From: Discostella pseudostelligera
Lineage: Eukaryota > Bacillariophyta > Thalassiosirophyceae > Thalassiosirales > Thalassiosiraceae
Direction of reading: 5' to 3'
NCBI GenBank assembly: GCA_036940085.1
Contig: JALLBK010000004.1
Span: forward strand, 1-63,042
DNA length: 63,042 nt
The position numbers and the translations under genes are program-made. The notes beneath the pieces were generated by a model. That model had not been told where the DNA came from. It did no database searches and saw nothing but the letters and a program-made list of their open reading frames with translations. Below are positions 22,336 through 32,440 of this stretch, one piece after another. Each line of letters opens with the position of its first letter. Position 1 is the stretch's first letter.

Positions 22336-23616
22336 TCATTTCCCCGTCTTCTTTGTCTTCTCCTCCTCCTCAGCCCTCTGCACATACTTTTGCACCCTCC
22401 ATCGAAATATTGGATTCCCCCTCGTCTCCTCCAACATTCGATTAAATTCATCCGAATCCAATCCATATCGTTTCACAATCTCCTCAGCCTGTACCGGGAA
22501 CTTCTCACAAACTCGTCGTACCTCGGGATGCAACAATGGTTGTACATTTGGATCTGATAGGTCAAATCCAGGCGGGAAACGTTCTACCTGGAGAGATTGT
22601 CGCAATGCCTCCATCTGATCAGAGCGAAGTTCTTCAATTTCATGTACGGATCGAGCAAATAATTGGACGCGGTGCTTTTTATGTTCCGTCGATTGGAGTA
22701 ATTTCGCCGATGAGGGATCGTCGAGTAGTGGTACCTTCTCGAGATTTACCGCACTGGCTATTCGATAGAGGTAGGCTTGTTCGGAAACGCGTTCTTTCAA
22801 TGCCGGATCAGATAGCACCTCTCGTCCAATTTGATTGAATTGGGGTATGGTCATTCCTAATGCTTTGACGGCTTTGGTACTTTGCAATAGGAAGGCGGAT
22901 TCGGCACGTTGTTTGGCTGCATCGAGAGAATTCCGTTTGACTGAGACTGTAGCATCCTTCTCCATCTCCACAGTATCATCTTCACCATAAGTCTCATCTC
23001 TACTAGTGCCCAAAACTCGGCCAAAAACGGACTTCTTCTTTGATACAGTGGCGGCAGCACCGGCAATTTCCGCATCTCGCACCCGACGCAATCCCTCCGT
23101 TACGGCTAGTGCCGCGGCATATCGATCATATTTCTCCTCGGACGGGATACGAAAAATGGATGGCATGGTTTCGACGGAAGAAGCAGATGTGGCTGTAGCA
23201 CCATTGTTGTTGCTTTTGTTTTTATTGTTTTTTCCTCCCTCGGGCAACATTGGTACAGATGCACCGACGCTTTTACGTTTGACTAGTACTTTCTTTTTCA
23301 TCATCTTCTTCGATGTACCCTTTTTAGATGGGGAGGAGAAAGAGGAGGCACTACCCTTCTGAACAATGCGGTGCTTTGCAACGGCCCCTCCTCCTCGGGG
23401 CGGTGTGTCCGTAGATGACGGAGGCGGTGACGACGACTCTGTTTCTGATGGTGACGGTGCACCCTGCTGCCATTGCCATTGCGGCAGCTGAAACACGCCA
23501 CCACCAATTCCTTTTGACGACGATGCATTGACGGTACCGATGGAGGATAGTGCGATCGATATCGCTGCTATTCCAACTATGGATGGCCGTCGTCGTAGGG
23601 AGGCCGCCATGGTCAT
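22336..23616 (-). CDS. Secretory or plastid protein with DUF4168-like region
   Basis: Single exon, 426 residues from the Met at 23616 (or 23610). It begins with a signal peptide (SIVGIAAISIALSSIGTVNA), followed by a long basic and Ser/Pro-rich disordered part. The C-terminal third has paired helices with the motifs MTIPQFNQIGREVLSDPALK and RYGLDSDEFNRMLEETRGNP. Their spacing and wording resemble DUF4168, a family found in cyanobacterial, plastid and envelope proteins. No activity is known. The frame is open to 23838, but the extension is made of repeated GGCGGGA promoter words and encodes meaningless PATRHFRH/LPAILLP repeats, so it was excluded. Confidence 0.6.
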   Translation of the reverse strand: MTMAASLRRRPSIVGIAAISIALSSIGTVNASSSKGIGGGVFQLPQWQWQQGAPSPSETESSSPPPSSTDTPPRGGGAVAKHRIVQKGSASSFSSPSKKGTSKKMMKKKVLVKRKSVGASVPMLPEGGKNNKNKSNNNGATATSASSVETMPSIFRIPSEEKYDRYAAALAVTEGLRRVRDAEIAGAAATVSKKKSVFGRVLGTSRDETYGEDDTVEMEKDATVSVKRNSLDAAKQRAESAFLLQSTKAVKALGMTIPQFNQIGREVLSDPALKERVSEQAYLYRIASAVNLEKVPLLDDPSSAKLLQSTEHKKHRVQLFARSVHEIEELRSDQMEALRQSLQVERFPPGFDLSDPNVQPLLHPEVRRVCEKFPVQAEEIVKRYGLDSDEFNRMLEETRGNPIFRWRVQKYVQRAEEEEKTKKTGK

Positions 23617-23871
23617 GGTTGCTTTGGTATTGGTAGAGAATCGGCTTTGGCTTTTGTTGCCGCACTTGCCGCGAGCCGCGATCTTCCACCTCAACAAGAT
23701 TTGGCGGGAGCACGAAAGATGGCGGGAAGAGGGAAGAAGAATGGCGGGAAGAGGGTGAAGAGAAATGTGGCGAAAATGGCGGGTGGCGGGACATCGCCGC
23801 TGGCCGCTGACACCATTCACAATGGTGACCATCGGCACACACTACGACCCTATCCATTGATTATCTACTAA
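23617..23871. promoter_or_regulatory. Divergent promoter with five GGCGGG elements
   Basis: This spacer lies between the DUF4168-like gene (minus) and the methyltransferase (plus). GGCGGGA occurs at 23703-23709, 23721-23727, 23743-23749 and 23785-23791, with GGCGGGT at 23778-23784. The first copies are spaced by about 20 nt, close to two helical turns. Confidence 0.55.
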
Positions 23872-25491
23872 ATGAATCAAGAACAAGCCCCTCCGTACAG
23901 CGACTCTGGCAACGAAGCACCATTTGAATGGTTGACTAATTTCCAAAGTCTCCGTCATCTTGTCTTACCGTCTCGAATTGTCTTTGGACATGATATGTAC
24001 CATGACGAACCGTCGTCGTACCATCTTTCATTGGAAGAAGAAGTAGGAAGAGGAGAACAAAACAATCATCTGAGTAAACAACCTGGGCAAATATATTTGA
24101 ATGCGTTACACGTTGGTTGTGGCACCTCGACACTTGGACAATCATTAGCATGCCTACGCGAACTTTATTCGCGCATGGACACATCTACCAACAAAAGCAA
24201 CAACAAATACCTATTTCAGTATGGACATATCATCAATGAAAGCAACAACAAATACCCACTTCAGTATGGACACATCATCAATGTAGATAATGACCAAAAT
24301 GCATTGGATAGTATGAGATGTCGTTGGAAGTGTAAACTTCGACACCACCAGACGAATATAGATATAGATGATGGCAATTCAAGAAACAACGATGACATGG
24401 CTAACAATATTAGTATAGAGTGGAAGCATCTTGATTTTGCGAGTGACGAATCATGTAGAATGGCATTGGACGATTTATATCGTCAGCTCATGATGCAACA
24501 AACAGTCGACACAACAATTGAAAGAAGTTCATTGTACATCAACGAGGAGGAGCAGGCTCCTGGTGGATGTATCGACTTGGTAATCGACAAATCGACATTG
24601 GATTGCTTGCTATGCTCCGAGACAACTGTGATTGCACAATTCTTATGCGAAGTATATCGAGCATTACGAGTTCCATCGATGGATGAATCCACTGTGTACA
24701 ATGATGTGCTGACTTGGGGAGGGGTGTACGTGCTAATCACTTTTCATCCTGTCGAATTCATTGAGAAGTTATTGAAACATCTTCCGGGAGCAGATTGGGA
24801 TGTAGACTACCAAGTGATACAGCGACAGGTGGAAGATGTTACGCGTCTGGATAGTAATTTGGAACTTGATGAGGTGGTAGTTCACAGTGAGAACGAATGC
24901 AAAGACAAAAACAACCGTACTACCGAGGATGGAGAGAGCGGTGGCGATGGAGTGCAACAATCTTCACCAAACACATATGCATGGTCGAGTGGAACATTCC
25001 ACCCAGATGACAATTATCGTAGGACGGTGAATGCCTTTACCTGTCGTCGCAATCCACCTCGCTGCCATTCATCATCATTGTCAACTTCCAATTACGACAA
25101 CAACACATCCACCTCCTCCTCTTCGCCGATATACATCCTTGACCGCGAGGAAGTGCAGAAGCATATTGAACAAACATGCGATGAATGGTATAGGCTGACT
25201 AATCCCATTGTGACTAAATCGAGGGAGGAACAACTGCGTGCAGTATTTCTGAGAACGGTGGAAAAAGCTAGAATAGAAGGGGTATCGTCTGAGACAGAAG
25301 CATTATTAAATTTGGAGCAATGTTACGATATAATATTTACAGACGCAGAGAAGGAACATTTGGACTACGAACATTTCCGTGAAGACTGGGATGCATATTG
25401 TTCAAGCCGAGGGGAAGCAGATGGTAGTTCAATTAATCCATGCGGCATGACTGTGGCAATAGCGCTAGATTTTCTGAATGAAATGCAATAG
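23872..25491 (+). CDS. Class I SAM methyltransferase, EEF1AKMT4/METTL13-like
   Basis: Single exon, 539 residues. SAM motif I is ALHVGCGTSTLGQSL, the motif II acid is in IINVDNDQNALDSM, and motif IV is DLVIDKSTLDCLLC. The last is typical of the EEF1AKMT4/METTL13 group, which methylates lysines of elongation factor eEF1A. A VYVLITFHP strand and a long low-complexity region follow, then a C-terminal helical part (DREEVQKHIEQTCDEWYRL). An in-frame 45-bp tandem duplication lies between motifs I and II. The substrate is inferred only from the family. The gene is divergent from the DUF4168-like gene, with no G-box in the shared spacer. Confidence 0.75.
   Translation: MNQEQAPPYSDSGNEAPFEWLTNFQSLRHLVLPSRIVFGHDMYHDEPSSYHLSLEEEVGRGEQNNHLSKQPGQIYLNALHVGCGTSTLGQSLACLRELYSRMDTSTNKSNNKYLFQYGHIINESNNKYPLQYGHIINVDNDQNALDSMRCRWKCKLRHHQTNIDIDDGNSRNNDDMANNISIEWKHLDFASDESCRMALDDLYRQLMMQQTVDTTIERSSLYINEEEQAPGGCIDLVIDKSTLDCLLCSETTVIAQFLCEVYRALRVPSMDESTVYNDVLTWGGVYVLITFHPVEFIEKLLKHLPGADWDVDYQVIQRQVEDVTRLDSNLELDEVVVHSENECKDKNNRTTEDGESGGDGVQQSSPNTYAWSSGTFHPDDNYRRTVNAFTCRRNPPRCHSSSLSTSNYDNNTSTSSSSPIYILDREEVQKHIEQTCDEWYRLTNPIVTKSREEQLRAVFLRTVEKARIEGVSSETEALLNLEQCYDIIFTDAEKEHLDYEHFREDWDAYCSSRGEADGSSINPCGMTVAIALDFLNEMQ
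24196..24285 (+). repeat. 45-bp in-frame tandem duplication
   Basis: Units 24196-24240 and 24241-24285 match at 41 of 45 positions by eye. Each encodes 15 residues of the type SNNKY-x-x-QYGHIIN. The duplication sits between SAM motifs I and II of the methyltransferase and so lengthens a loop in the catalytic domain. Confidence 0.9.
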
Positions 25492-25665
25492 TAATAAATA
25501 CAGTTCATGTTTATCCCGAGATTTCAACTTTCAATAATTGTTCTGGCTTCATCGTGAGTAAGGGCGCAGTAATTGTGTATTGTTTACCATTTGCCCAGCA
25601 GCAGATACCCACATCCGCATGCACACCTACACAAATAGCAACGTTATCATACGTTCTCATATCGG

Positions 25666-25926
25666 TTATCGGAAACCCCTCGCCTTTTCTAACTCTGCCT
25701 TCCTCACAGCTCTGTCCTTCTTTCGTTGTTCCAACTCCTCCTCCTTCGTCATGCGCATCTTTTTTCTCTCCTCGATCTCCGCCTGTCGCTTGGCAACCTT
25801 CGCATCAATTTTGGCATCTCCCTTTTTGTCGCCATCACCACTCTGACCGGGTATGTGTATTCCTGCATCCGAAACAAAATTCTTGGCCTTGTTCATGGCC
25901 ACGGCGCCCTCGAGTGCGTTCCCCAT
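25666..25926 (-). CDS. Small charged protein, N-myristoylation candidate
   Basis: Single exon, 86 residues. I chose the Met at 25926 rather than the upstream in-frame Met at 25944 because it gives MGNALEGA. That has Gly2 and a small residue at position 6, a plausible N-myristoylation site. The rest is highly charged and helical (KVAKRQAEIEERKKMRMTKE and onward), with a likely coiled coil and no hydrophobic segment. The family was not recognised. It may be a small peripheral membrane protein. It lies head-on to the methyltransferase 3' end and 143 nt downstream of the tRNA gene on the same strand. Confidence 0.6.
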   Translation of the reverse strand: MGNALEGAVAMNKAKNFVSDAGIHIPGQSGDGDKKGDAKIDAKVAKRQAEIEERKKMRMTKEEELEQRKKDRAVRKAELEKARGFR

Positions 25927-26061
25927 GATGAATGATGACTGCAATTATGATCGTCGCCTCGAGGAGGAAGAGAGAGGCAAGAGAAAGATCTGAAGCTGAA
26001 GACGACGAAGTGTCGCCGATGTGAACAAAAAACAAAACACAAGATCAAAGATTGAATGAGC

Positions 26062-26065
26062 AAAA
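26062..26065 (-). terminator. RNA polymerase III terminator of tRNA-Phe
   Basis: Four T residues on the minus strand begin four bases after the discriminator base, the usual minimal Pol III stop. Confidence 0.6.
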
Positions 26066-26068
26066 GGT

Positions 26069-26093
26069 TGCTTCGAACGTGAATCGAACACGT

Positions 26094-26124
<31 letters not shown>

Positions 26125-26141
26125 GACTGAGCTATCGAAGC
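26069..26141 (-). tRNA. tRNA-Phe (GAA)
   Basis: A 73-nt intronless cloverleaf. The acceptor stem GCTTCGA pairs with TCGAAGC, followed by discriminator A. The D-stem is GCTC/GAGC. The anticodon stem TCAGA/TCTGA encloses loop CTGAAGA with anticodon GAA at 26106-26108. The T-stem ACGTG/CACGT encloses TTCGATT. The A box and B box (GTTCGATTC) are intact. CCA is not encoded, as usual for a nuclear tRNA gene. Confidence 0.96.
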
Positions 26142-26411
26142 TCCCCCTGAGGAGGTCGAGATAAGGTTATTGATCCGCCGTTAATCCTCCTCCAAAGTTG
26201 TGTGGCTCACAGTGCGTGGTGCTTGTTGAAGATAAAAGATCAAAACTGGCGGGAAAAGATCGCATCTTTGAAATTCGGCGCCAAAATAATAGCGGGAATT
26301 AGAAAATAATGGCGGGAACGTCAAGCCAGGTTGGCGGTGAACAATGAAATGGAATGCGGATCATAGTCCTAGTATCTGAGGGAAAAGCCTGCTCCGTTCC
26401 AAACGTCCCTG
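26142..26411. promoter_or_regulatory. Promoter of TANGO6-like gene with GGCGGGA sites
   Basis: GGCGGGA occurs at 26248-26254 and 26311-26317, with the variant AGCGGGAA at 26291-26298. An inverted-looking ATTCGGCGCCAAAAT lies at 26272-26286. The stretch separates the tRNA gene (minus) from the following plus-strand gene. Confidence 0.5.
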
Positions 26412-29400
26412 ATGCCTCCCCACCAATCTTCTAGAGTGACATTTGATCCAATTGAATGCGAGAAGAGTTCTACGGAAGTGCTCGGGGCGATACGCTGCTT
26501 CGTTGATGGCTTGCGCTCTGCTCCGAATCTGAAATCGCCACCACAGCCTCCCACCTCGACCAAGGAATCGGGACGTGGATGCATTCATGATGGAGGATCA
26601 CTACTGGCGCATTTGAATTCTATTGGTGCCGTGCAGCTAGGGAATGGGCTACAACTACAAGATCATCAGCGGCAGCAGCCGCAGCAGCAGAGCGGCGAAC
26701 CCAACACCACACATCCGTCGCGCGGGGAGATGACAGATGCGAGATTGGAATCGTTCCTACGCAATCACAACGAAGCCGACGAGCGGAAACAAATATTAAA
26801 CAATGTTGTAGTTCCTTTGCTAAGACATCTGGAGCAGTGCTATGCGATTATGGACGAATTGCCACCACTGAGCCCATCACCATCACCACAATCGTCAGCC
26901 ATCCCCGAAAAGAGCAAGAGAAACAAAGCTCCGCCTCCACTTGGGATGCTATCACTCAATGATTATACCAATGTGGCATGTTTGTTGGAATTCACCATAT
27001 CTATCTCCCTAATTCCATTATTGGAACATCCCACCATGTATCTCCCACCATTGCCACAATCATCCACCGGTACCAATACCAATTCATTAAATGTCACACA
27101 CCTGCACAAAATCGATACATATTCCACAATCATGGCACAAAGAAGAAACCAAAACATTCCTAAATCTCTCGCCGGACGCATTTCCAAAATGGTATTGACA
27201 TGGGGGACGATGTCTGCGACAGACAGTCATAACGCGTTGTACGAGCATCTCAATGAAAGTGATATCTTTTTGAACGACACTTCGAATACTCTACGCCAAT
27301 CACATCAATTCTATCGGATATTTCAAGCATATAATGAAATGACAATTGTAGCAACCAGCATCGGCCGCTTGCTTTTATTGGATAGGTTTCGCCCCATGCT
27401 ACTGCCACGGCATTTGAGTGATGTCTACCTCACTCTACTCATTGCGGAGAGGATGCGATGGTATCTCTCCAAATTGGACAGCCATGCTCCAGATAATCAT
27501 TCCATGTTAGCAACGCTGATGGACAATGAGAAGAGAATAGAAAAGTGCAACAATGAAAGGTTACAATCCTTGCAGTCGTCGCTACTATTTTCTCCACTGC
27601 TGTTTCCATCGTCAGTTATTTCTTCGCTACCGAAACCTTCGCCACCGAAGAAATTTGTGGATTGTTGTGAGGCAGCTTTGGCATATCGTACTCTCTTGAG
27701 CGGTGGTGCATCCATGGTCATATCTGGCAGCTCCTCTCCCACCATACCCTCGTGGTTACGTATTCGCATCGGCCAAAATTTGACAAAGTTGGCTCAAGAG
27801 GATGTTCGTTCGGTTGTGGAAGTATTTGTTGCATCGGCACGTGGCCCCGGTGGTAGCGATGATGGAAACAACAGTGCAAGCATGAACGATGATATCATGA
27901 CCGGTGCCGCTGCAAGATTGGCATGTGCACTCTGTACGGAGCCAATGAGCATGCCGAATTCAACATCTGCAAAATGCAAATCACTACAATGCCAGGAGCA
28001 ATTATGTTCACAATTTGTGTCGTTCTTGGTGGCAGAGGGACAATCACCCGATAATTTTATACAATCTCGTTCGACCGTGGCAATGCATCTTACGTTGTGG
28101 GCTACCATTGGACAACTTCCAATTGATACTTTGTGGCCATGTTTTGTCCAAAAGCTAGTATCGGGTCTCATCGCATTAGAAGAGGCGAATTCGCAGGAGC
28201 CCAAGCCGAATCAACTCACAGCTTTTCAATCAATTTCAGCTATCGCAAAGTGGCTATCAATGATCCCATCCTCGTTGGACATGCAAACGAAGAAAAAAGT
28301 CAAGACCATTCTATTTGAGCCATGTATAACAATCCAAGGCCACAAGCCGACAATATTAGGTCAGGTAGTGCGGTTGGCGGCATCGCTTGCACGTCATGAT
28401 CATGACTCATTAAAGTCACCGCTAATTGAGGAGGTTGGCGAGCCTAATCAAAAATTTTCATCGATTGGAAAGGTTGTCGATGCGGCTCTTGTACACATAC
28501 TTGCATTTCTTTGTAGCATTGGCGGTTCCAACACACAGAGTTGCAAAGATCAATACACCATCATTGCAATGGAGTTGCTGAAATCTCTGTCGTCAAATGA
28601 ATTGGACAAAGAAGGCTTTTGTTTTGACAAGTTGCAAGTCAAACAAAGTGAGCCATGCGATATGTTATACCGACGAAGCGCTGACATGAACGATGGCATT
28701 GATTTATCTTACCTGATTGGTGCCATAGAATGCCGGGTGAAGTGCCTAGTGGAAGCTTTTACAACCCTATTTCAATCAAGAAAAGACGAGAGCATAGTGA
28801 AGAATGATTCGGAAGCCTCCATTGAATTGTTGACAAGATCTCTATTTCGGCTTGCTCTACTTCTCCATTACGAAGGATTTACTACGCATCGACCGATACT
28901 CAACACGATACTCAACAGAGTGGAGTTGGACAATCTCGAAGAGAGTGAAAAGTTCGAGCTAAAAATGGCCGCATCGATTACACTTGCAACTTTGTCTGAG
29001 AGTTGCCCACCTTCTTCTCTCCTAGGAGATGGCAGCGACAACGACGACTCCGAATCCAGTGTTCTTGACCTTTTAGGTCTGATTATCAATTCTGCTGCCG
29101 ATCGCTTAAATGTTGCTGGAACAACGGAAGATGAGGAGGAAGACTCTGGGCTGTTTTCAACTGTGTCTATCGTGCTCAGTCTCTTGATCGCCTTGCTGGA
29201 GCTAGGAGCCGAAGAGCGCTCAAAACCAGACGAAGCCTTCTTCAAGTCCATCCTTCCTTCTCTCCGTATACTCTCCTCTGGAATCAATGAGAACGAACAT
29301 TCGTATTCGCCTGAACTAACTCGTTCGTTGCCCGAATTGGCTGAGATGGCGAGTCATGCAATGGCATTAATTGTCGCTCGCGGTGAAGTAATAACCTCGG

Positions 29401-30641
29401 AAGTTGTACTGCCACCGCTTGCAGAAGAAAGGAATACAAGGATGGACGCAATTCTCTACAAACTGACTCAAGCCGAACGCGATTTGCAGTCAACTCAACC
29501 TCCAATCCGTGCAAAGGGAGTTGTGACTCTTCGTCACATAGCTCGATCTTTGGAAAGTCATAATGACATTGGTCAATCGGATCAGGATGCCCTGATCACT
29601 GACATATCTAAATCCACGTCAAATTCCGTTCAGGCTTTATCAGCAAAAGAGCAGCTTGCACTGATTTCCAGAACATTGGCATTACTTTGCTTGAATGCTC
29701 TAGCAGATCCTGAATCGTATGTGTACCTTGCAAGTATTCAAACGTTGGTCGCCGTAGGAGATGCCTGCCCATCTGAAATAATGCCACTAGTTGGCACAGT
29801 AATTGCCAAAGGACGGCTCCACATTACAGTGGCAACAGCGGACGCAAACGTGGAATCTTTCGAGTTATCATTGAGCCCAGAGCAAAGAATTAAGGCTACG
29901 GAAGCTTTAATGTTTATGATTCGACGACGAGGCGACGGGATTTTCTTGTACGGTACTTCGCTATTGAGCACCATGCTTTTTGGTCCAAAACAAAATGATG
30001 GAAGTGGTTCGACGATGCAACATGACGATCAAGCTGCGCAATTGATTCAAAGACAAACGCACTTATATTTCACGGGAGACAAAATCAACGCGGAACATGA
30101 TGACATCGACGAGAAGAAAATTCGTCTCAACACAGGCGGGCCAATCTTTGCAATGGAAGAAACGGATTTGCTTCGTGCTGGAGCAATATCAGTGGTCTGC
30201 GAGCTTGTTTCGACTCTGAATCCCATTACCATTGCATCATATTGTCACATTCTTGTGAAATTGGCGACGGATGCTCTTCAATTGGACTCATCTCGCCCTG
30301 TTCGACGTGTCGCCGCATGTTTAGCTCGAGACTTGTACGCGTGTGTGATGAGAGAATTAACTACTCCGAGTGGAGAGAACATTGAGAGTACATGTTCAAT
30401 GGCGGTTGCAATAGTGGACGCCAACGAGGACAAACTGTACAATGTACTGACCCGATGTGTATCTTCGAATGAGTTAGCAAAAACCGACTTCGTCGACCCC
30501 TCCACTCAATGTCGGAGTCAAGAAGCGATTGATATTCGACAAGAATTGGAGGCCTTGGGCGTACTACGAGCAGCTGCAGTGGTTCTGCTCGAGCAATCTA
30601 AATATCCGGAGAGCATTATTCAGAAGCTCAGTATAAAGTAA
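26412..30641 (+). CDS. TANGO6/RTP1-like HEAT-repeat protein
   Basis: A single large exon of 1409 residues. The C-terminal 400 residues show paired-helix repeats matching the two RTP1 C-terminal regions. The first is around residues 1010-1060 (LTQAERDLQSTQPPIRAKGV and VTLRHIARSLES), then SYVYLASIQTLVAVGD and QRIKATEALMFMIRRRGD. A final repeat contains LLRAGAISVVCELVSTLNP and SSRPVRRVAACLARDLYACV. Yeast Rtp1 assists assembly and nuclear import of RNA polymerase II, and animal TANGO6 is linked to Golgi organisation. The N-terminal part is helical with low-complexity linkers. The absence of introns in 4.2 kb is notable but not unique here. The identification rests on motif resemblance. Confidence 0.65.
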   Translation: MPPHQSSRVTFDPIECEKSSTEVLGAIRCFVDGLRSAPNLKSPPQPPTSTKESGRGCIHDGGSLLAHLNSIGAVQLGNGLQLQDHQRQQPQQQSGEPNTTHPSRGEMTDARLESFLRNHNEADERKQILNNVVVPLLRHLEQCYAIMDELPPLSPSPSPQSSAIPEKSKRNKAPPPLGMLSLNDYTNVACLLEFTISISLIPLLEHPTMYLPPLPQSSTGTNTNSLNVTHLHKIDTYSTIMAQRRNQNIPKSLAGRISKMVLTWGTMSATDSHNALYEHLNESDIFLNDTSNTLRQSHQFYRIFQAYNEMTIVATSIGRLLLLDRFRPMLLPRHLSDVYLTLLIAERMRWYLSKLDSHAPDNHSMLATLMDNEKRIEKCNNERLQSLQSSLLFSPLLFPSSVISSLPKPSPPKKFVDCCEAALAYRTLLSGGASMVISGSSSPTIPSWLRIRIGQNLTKLAQEDVRSVVEVFVASARGPGGSDDGNNSASMNDDIMTGAAARLACALCTEPMSMPNSTSAKCKSLQCQEQLCSQFVSFLVAEGQSPDNFIQSRSTVAMHLTLWATIGQLPIDTLWPCFVQKLVSGLIALEEANSQEPKPNQLTAFQSISAIAKWLSMIPSSLDMQTKKKVKTILFEPCITIQGHKPTILGQVVRLAASLARHDHDSLKSPLIEEVGEPNQKFSSIGKVVDAALVHILAFLCSIGGSNTQSCKDQYTIIAMELLKSLSSNELDKEGFCFDKLQVKQSEPCDMLYRRSADMNDGIDLSYLIGAIECRVKCLVEAFTTLFQSRKDESIVKNDSEASIELLTRSLFRLALLLHYEGFTTHRPILNTILNRVELDNLEESEKFELKMAASITLATLSESCPPSSLLGDGSDNDDSESSVLDLLGLIINSAADRLNVAGTTEDEEEDSGLFSTVSIVLSLLIALLELGAEERSKPDEAFFKSILPSLRILSSGINENEHSYSPELTRSLPELAEMASHAMALIVARGEVITSEVVLPPLAEERNTRMDAILYKLTQAERDLQSTQPPIRAKGVVTLRHIARSLESHNDIGQSDQDALITDISKSTSNSVQALSAKEQLALISRTLALLCLNALADPESYVYLASIQTLVAVGDACPSEIMPLVGTVIAKGRLHITVATADANVESFELSLSPEQRIKATEALMFMIRRRGDGIFLYGTSLLSTMLFGPKQNDGSGSTMQHDDQAAQLIQRQTHLYFTGDKINAEHDDIDEKKIRLNTGGPIFAMEETDLLRAGAISVVCELVSTLNPITIASYCHILVKLATDALQLDSSRPVRRVAACLARDLYACVMRELTTPSGENIESTCSMAVAIVDANEDKLYNVLTRCVSSNELAKTDFVDPSTQCRSQEAIDIRQELEALGVLRAAAVVLLEQSKYPESIIQKLSIK

Positions 30642-31003
30642 ATCAGTGAACTCTCATTATTCATTGCAAATTGCGAATTGCAAAGAGCATTCATATTGAA
30701 TACTTCACTCCTATCGTACCCGTCTGACTTCGTTTATTCTTCGCGCCATTCGCCTTCCCGCCATTTTCGCCACACATCTATCGCCTTATTAATTAGGTCG
30801 CCACACTCTTCTTCCCGCCATTTTCGCCAATATTACTTCGCCTCATCAATCGAAGGTCACCGCCGCCAACCAACCACCACCATGGCGAAGAATTAATGGT
30901 ACTAATGGTTAAGACCATGCACCCATTAAGTTGGTCGCCTTCCCCTGTGCTATCCTTGTCATCGCAGAGATTTGCCGGCCTAGGGTAATGTAAAACCAGA
31001 AAA
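30642..31003. promoter_or_regulatory. Promoter with repeated TTCCCGCCATTTTCGCCA
   Basis: The 18-bp word TTCCCGCCATTTTCGCCA occurs twice, with TCCCGCC cores at 30756-30762 and 30813-30819, 57 nt apart and in the same orientation. A related TTCGCGCCATTCGCC lies just before the first. The stretch precedes the coiled-coil gene. No small gene is seen. Confidence 0.55.
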
Positions 31004-32440
31004 ATGCATCTGACGGCAGACGGCCAACCATCCCCATCCTCCGCAGTCGGTGTCGGTGACGGTGAAACCGGTGCCACATCCCAGGGTAGAAACCTTGGAG
31101 TTGGCCAAAGGACAACAAAGAATGCCCCTAAAACAAAGCAACGTGTCAAGGAACGACAGCATAGGCATAGCCATCAGCGCACGACGAGATCACCACAGGC
31201 GCTATTTGACAATTTTCATAGTGAGCTAACTTCGTTAAGGGAAACAACAAAAGAGTGTCTGCAATACTTCTACAATGATCGAGAGCGACGATGTGCCGAG
31301 ATTGAAAAAATGGAGAGTAGAAGCGCCTATTTGAAGAGAATAATTCACTTGAAGACATCGGATTGTCCGTCGAATATGAAGGCAAACGGGGAGCTTCAAT
31401 TAATCAATAATACTGCGTCGCGTGCCGACGAAAGCGCTTCGATCGGGCTGGATGCATTAGAGGACGATACTACCGAATACACTTCAAAATCTAATTCTCC
31501 ACCTACCAAATGTACCGATAACAGTCATGCAGTGGTGGATGCTTCGAGAAAAGATAGGGAGGATGCTGGTTGGGCGTCCAGTTTGCACTTGTCATTTTAT
31601 GACGGTGTCAATAATGACGGAATGCCTACACGCTGGAGAACAAGAGTGCAGGAACGTTCGAAACAGGAGAATCAAAGCGAGGAGAACAATAAGCGGTTAA
31701 CAATACCTTTTCAAGATGACGCGGAAGATACACTTCAAGATCAATTTTTTGGGAGAAAGAGTGAAATACTTGCATTAGAGAAGGAAGTGATAAACGCTGA
31801 TCAGGAGATCTCATCTATGAGGGGTGACATATCAGTTCTCCAGGGAGATCTACGGAAAGCGCAACGTAAATTCGAGCGAGAACGGATGGAAATTCTTGAT
31901 AAGATCAAGAAAGTGGAATTCAACAATGAAAATCTGGACCGGATGCTCATTGAAACGGAGGTATCATTAGAAGAGAAGAATATTAGTACCGAGATCTTAG
32001 CCAACGAGTTGAAGAAAGTTCGCAAGGATTTGGTGAAACTGCAGAAAGAGAGAGACCTGCGGAAGTCGGAGAGGAGGCGGAAGGATAGCATCATGATGAA
32101 CAAATTTGCATCAGTGGTGGAGAAAAGAAGTGATGCAGAACATATTATAAACGAGGTGAATCTCGAGGGAGAACAAACCCAACAACAACCACTCTATGAT
32201 AACCTCGACAGGAACGGTCATCAGATACAAGTTAGTCCTCCAGATGAAGATGGTGATAAAAGTGGAGGAAACAATGTGCATGTGGTGCATGAAAGCAACG
32301 ATACTGGTGATGCTCACGGCCTTAAGTTGAGCCCATCACAGATCAGTTTTCGAACAGGCATATCTTCGGTAACTAATGACAATTGTACGTATTTTGACGT
32401 TTTGGAGCAGCTAGAACGACACAAAGAATTGCATGGCTAA
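31004..32440 (+). CDS. Coiled-coil protein of unknown function
   Basis: Single exon, 478 residues. The N-terminal 60 residues are basic and disordered (KTKQRVKERQHRHSHQRTTR). A helical segment (LFDNFHSELTSLRETTKECL) follows, then a Ser/Asp-rich linker. A long coiled coil covers about residues 250-370 (ILALEKEVINADQEISSMRG and onward), ending in a Lys/Arg-rich stretch (RDLRKSERRRKDS). The C-terminus is acidic. There is no membrane segment or signal peptide. The family was not recognised; structural, cytoskeletal or centriolar roles are possible but unsupported. Confidence 0.65.
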   Translation: MHLTADGQPSPSSAVGVGDGETGATSQGRNLGVGQRTTKNAPKTKQRVKERQHRHSHQRTTRSPQALFDNFHSELTSLRETTKECLQYFYNDRERRCAEIEKMESRSAYLKRIIHLKTSDCPSNMKANGELQLINNTASRADESASIGLDALEDDTTEYTSKSNSPPTKCTDNSHAVVDASRKDREDAGWASSLHLSFYDGVNNDGMPTRWRTRVQERSKQENQSEENNKRLTIPFQDDAEDTLQDQFFGRKSEILALEKEVINADQEISSMRGDISVLQGDLRKAQRKFERERMEILDKIKKVEFNNENLDRMLIETEVSLEEKNISTEILANELKKVRKDLVKLQKERDLRKSERRRKDSIMMNKFASVVEKRSDAEHIINEVNLEGEQTQQQPLYDNLDRNGHQIQVSPPDEDGDKSGGNNVHVVHESNDTGDAHGLKLSPSQISFRTGISSVTNDNCTYFDVLEQLERHKELHG

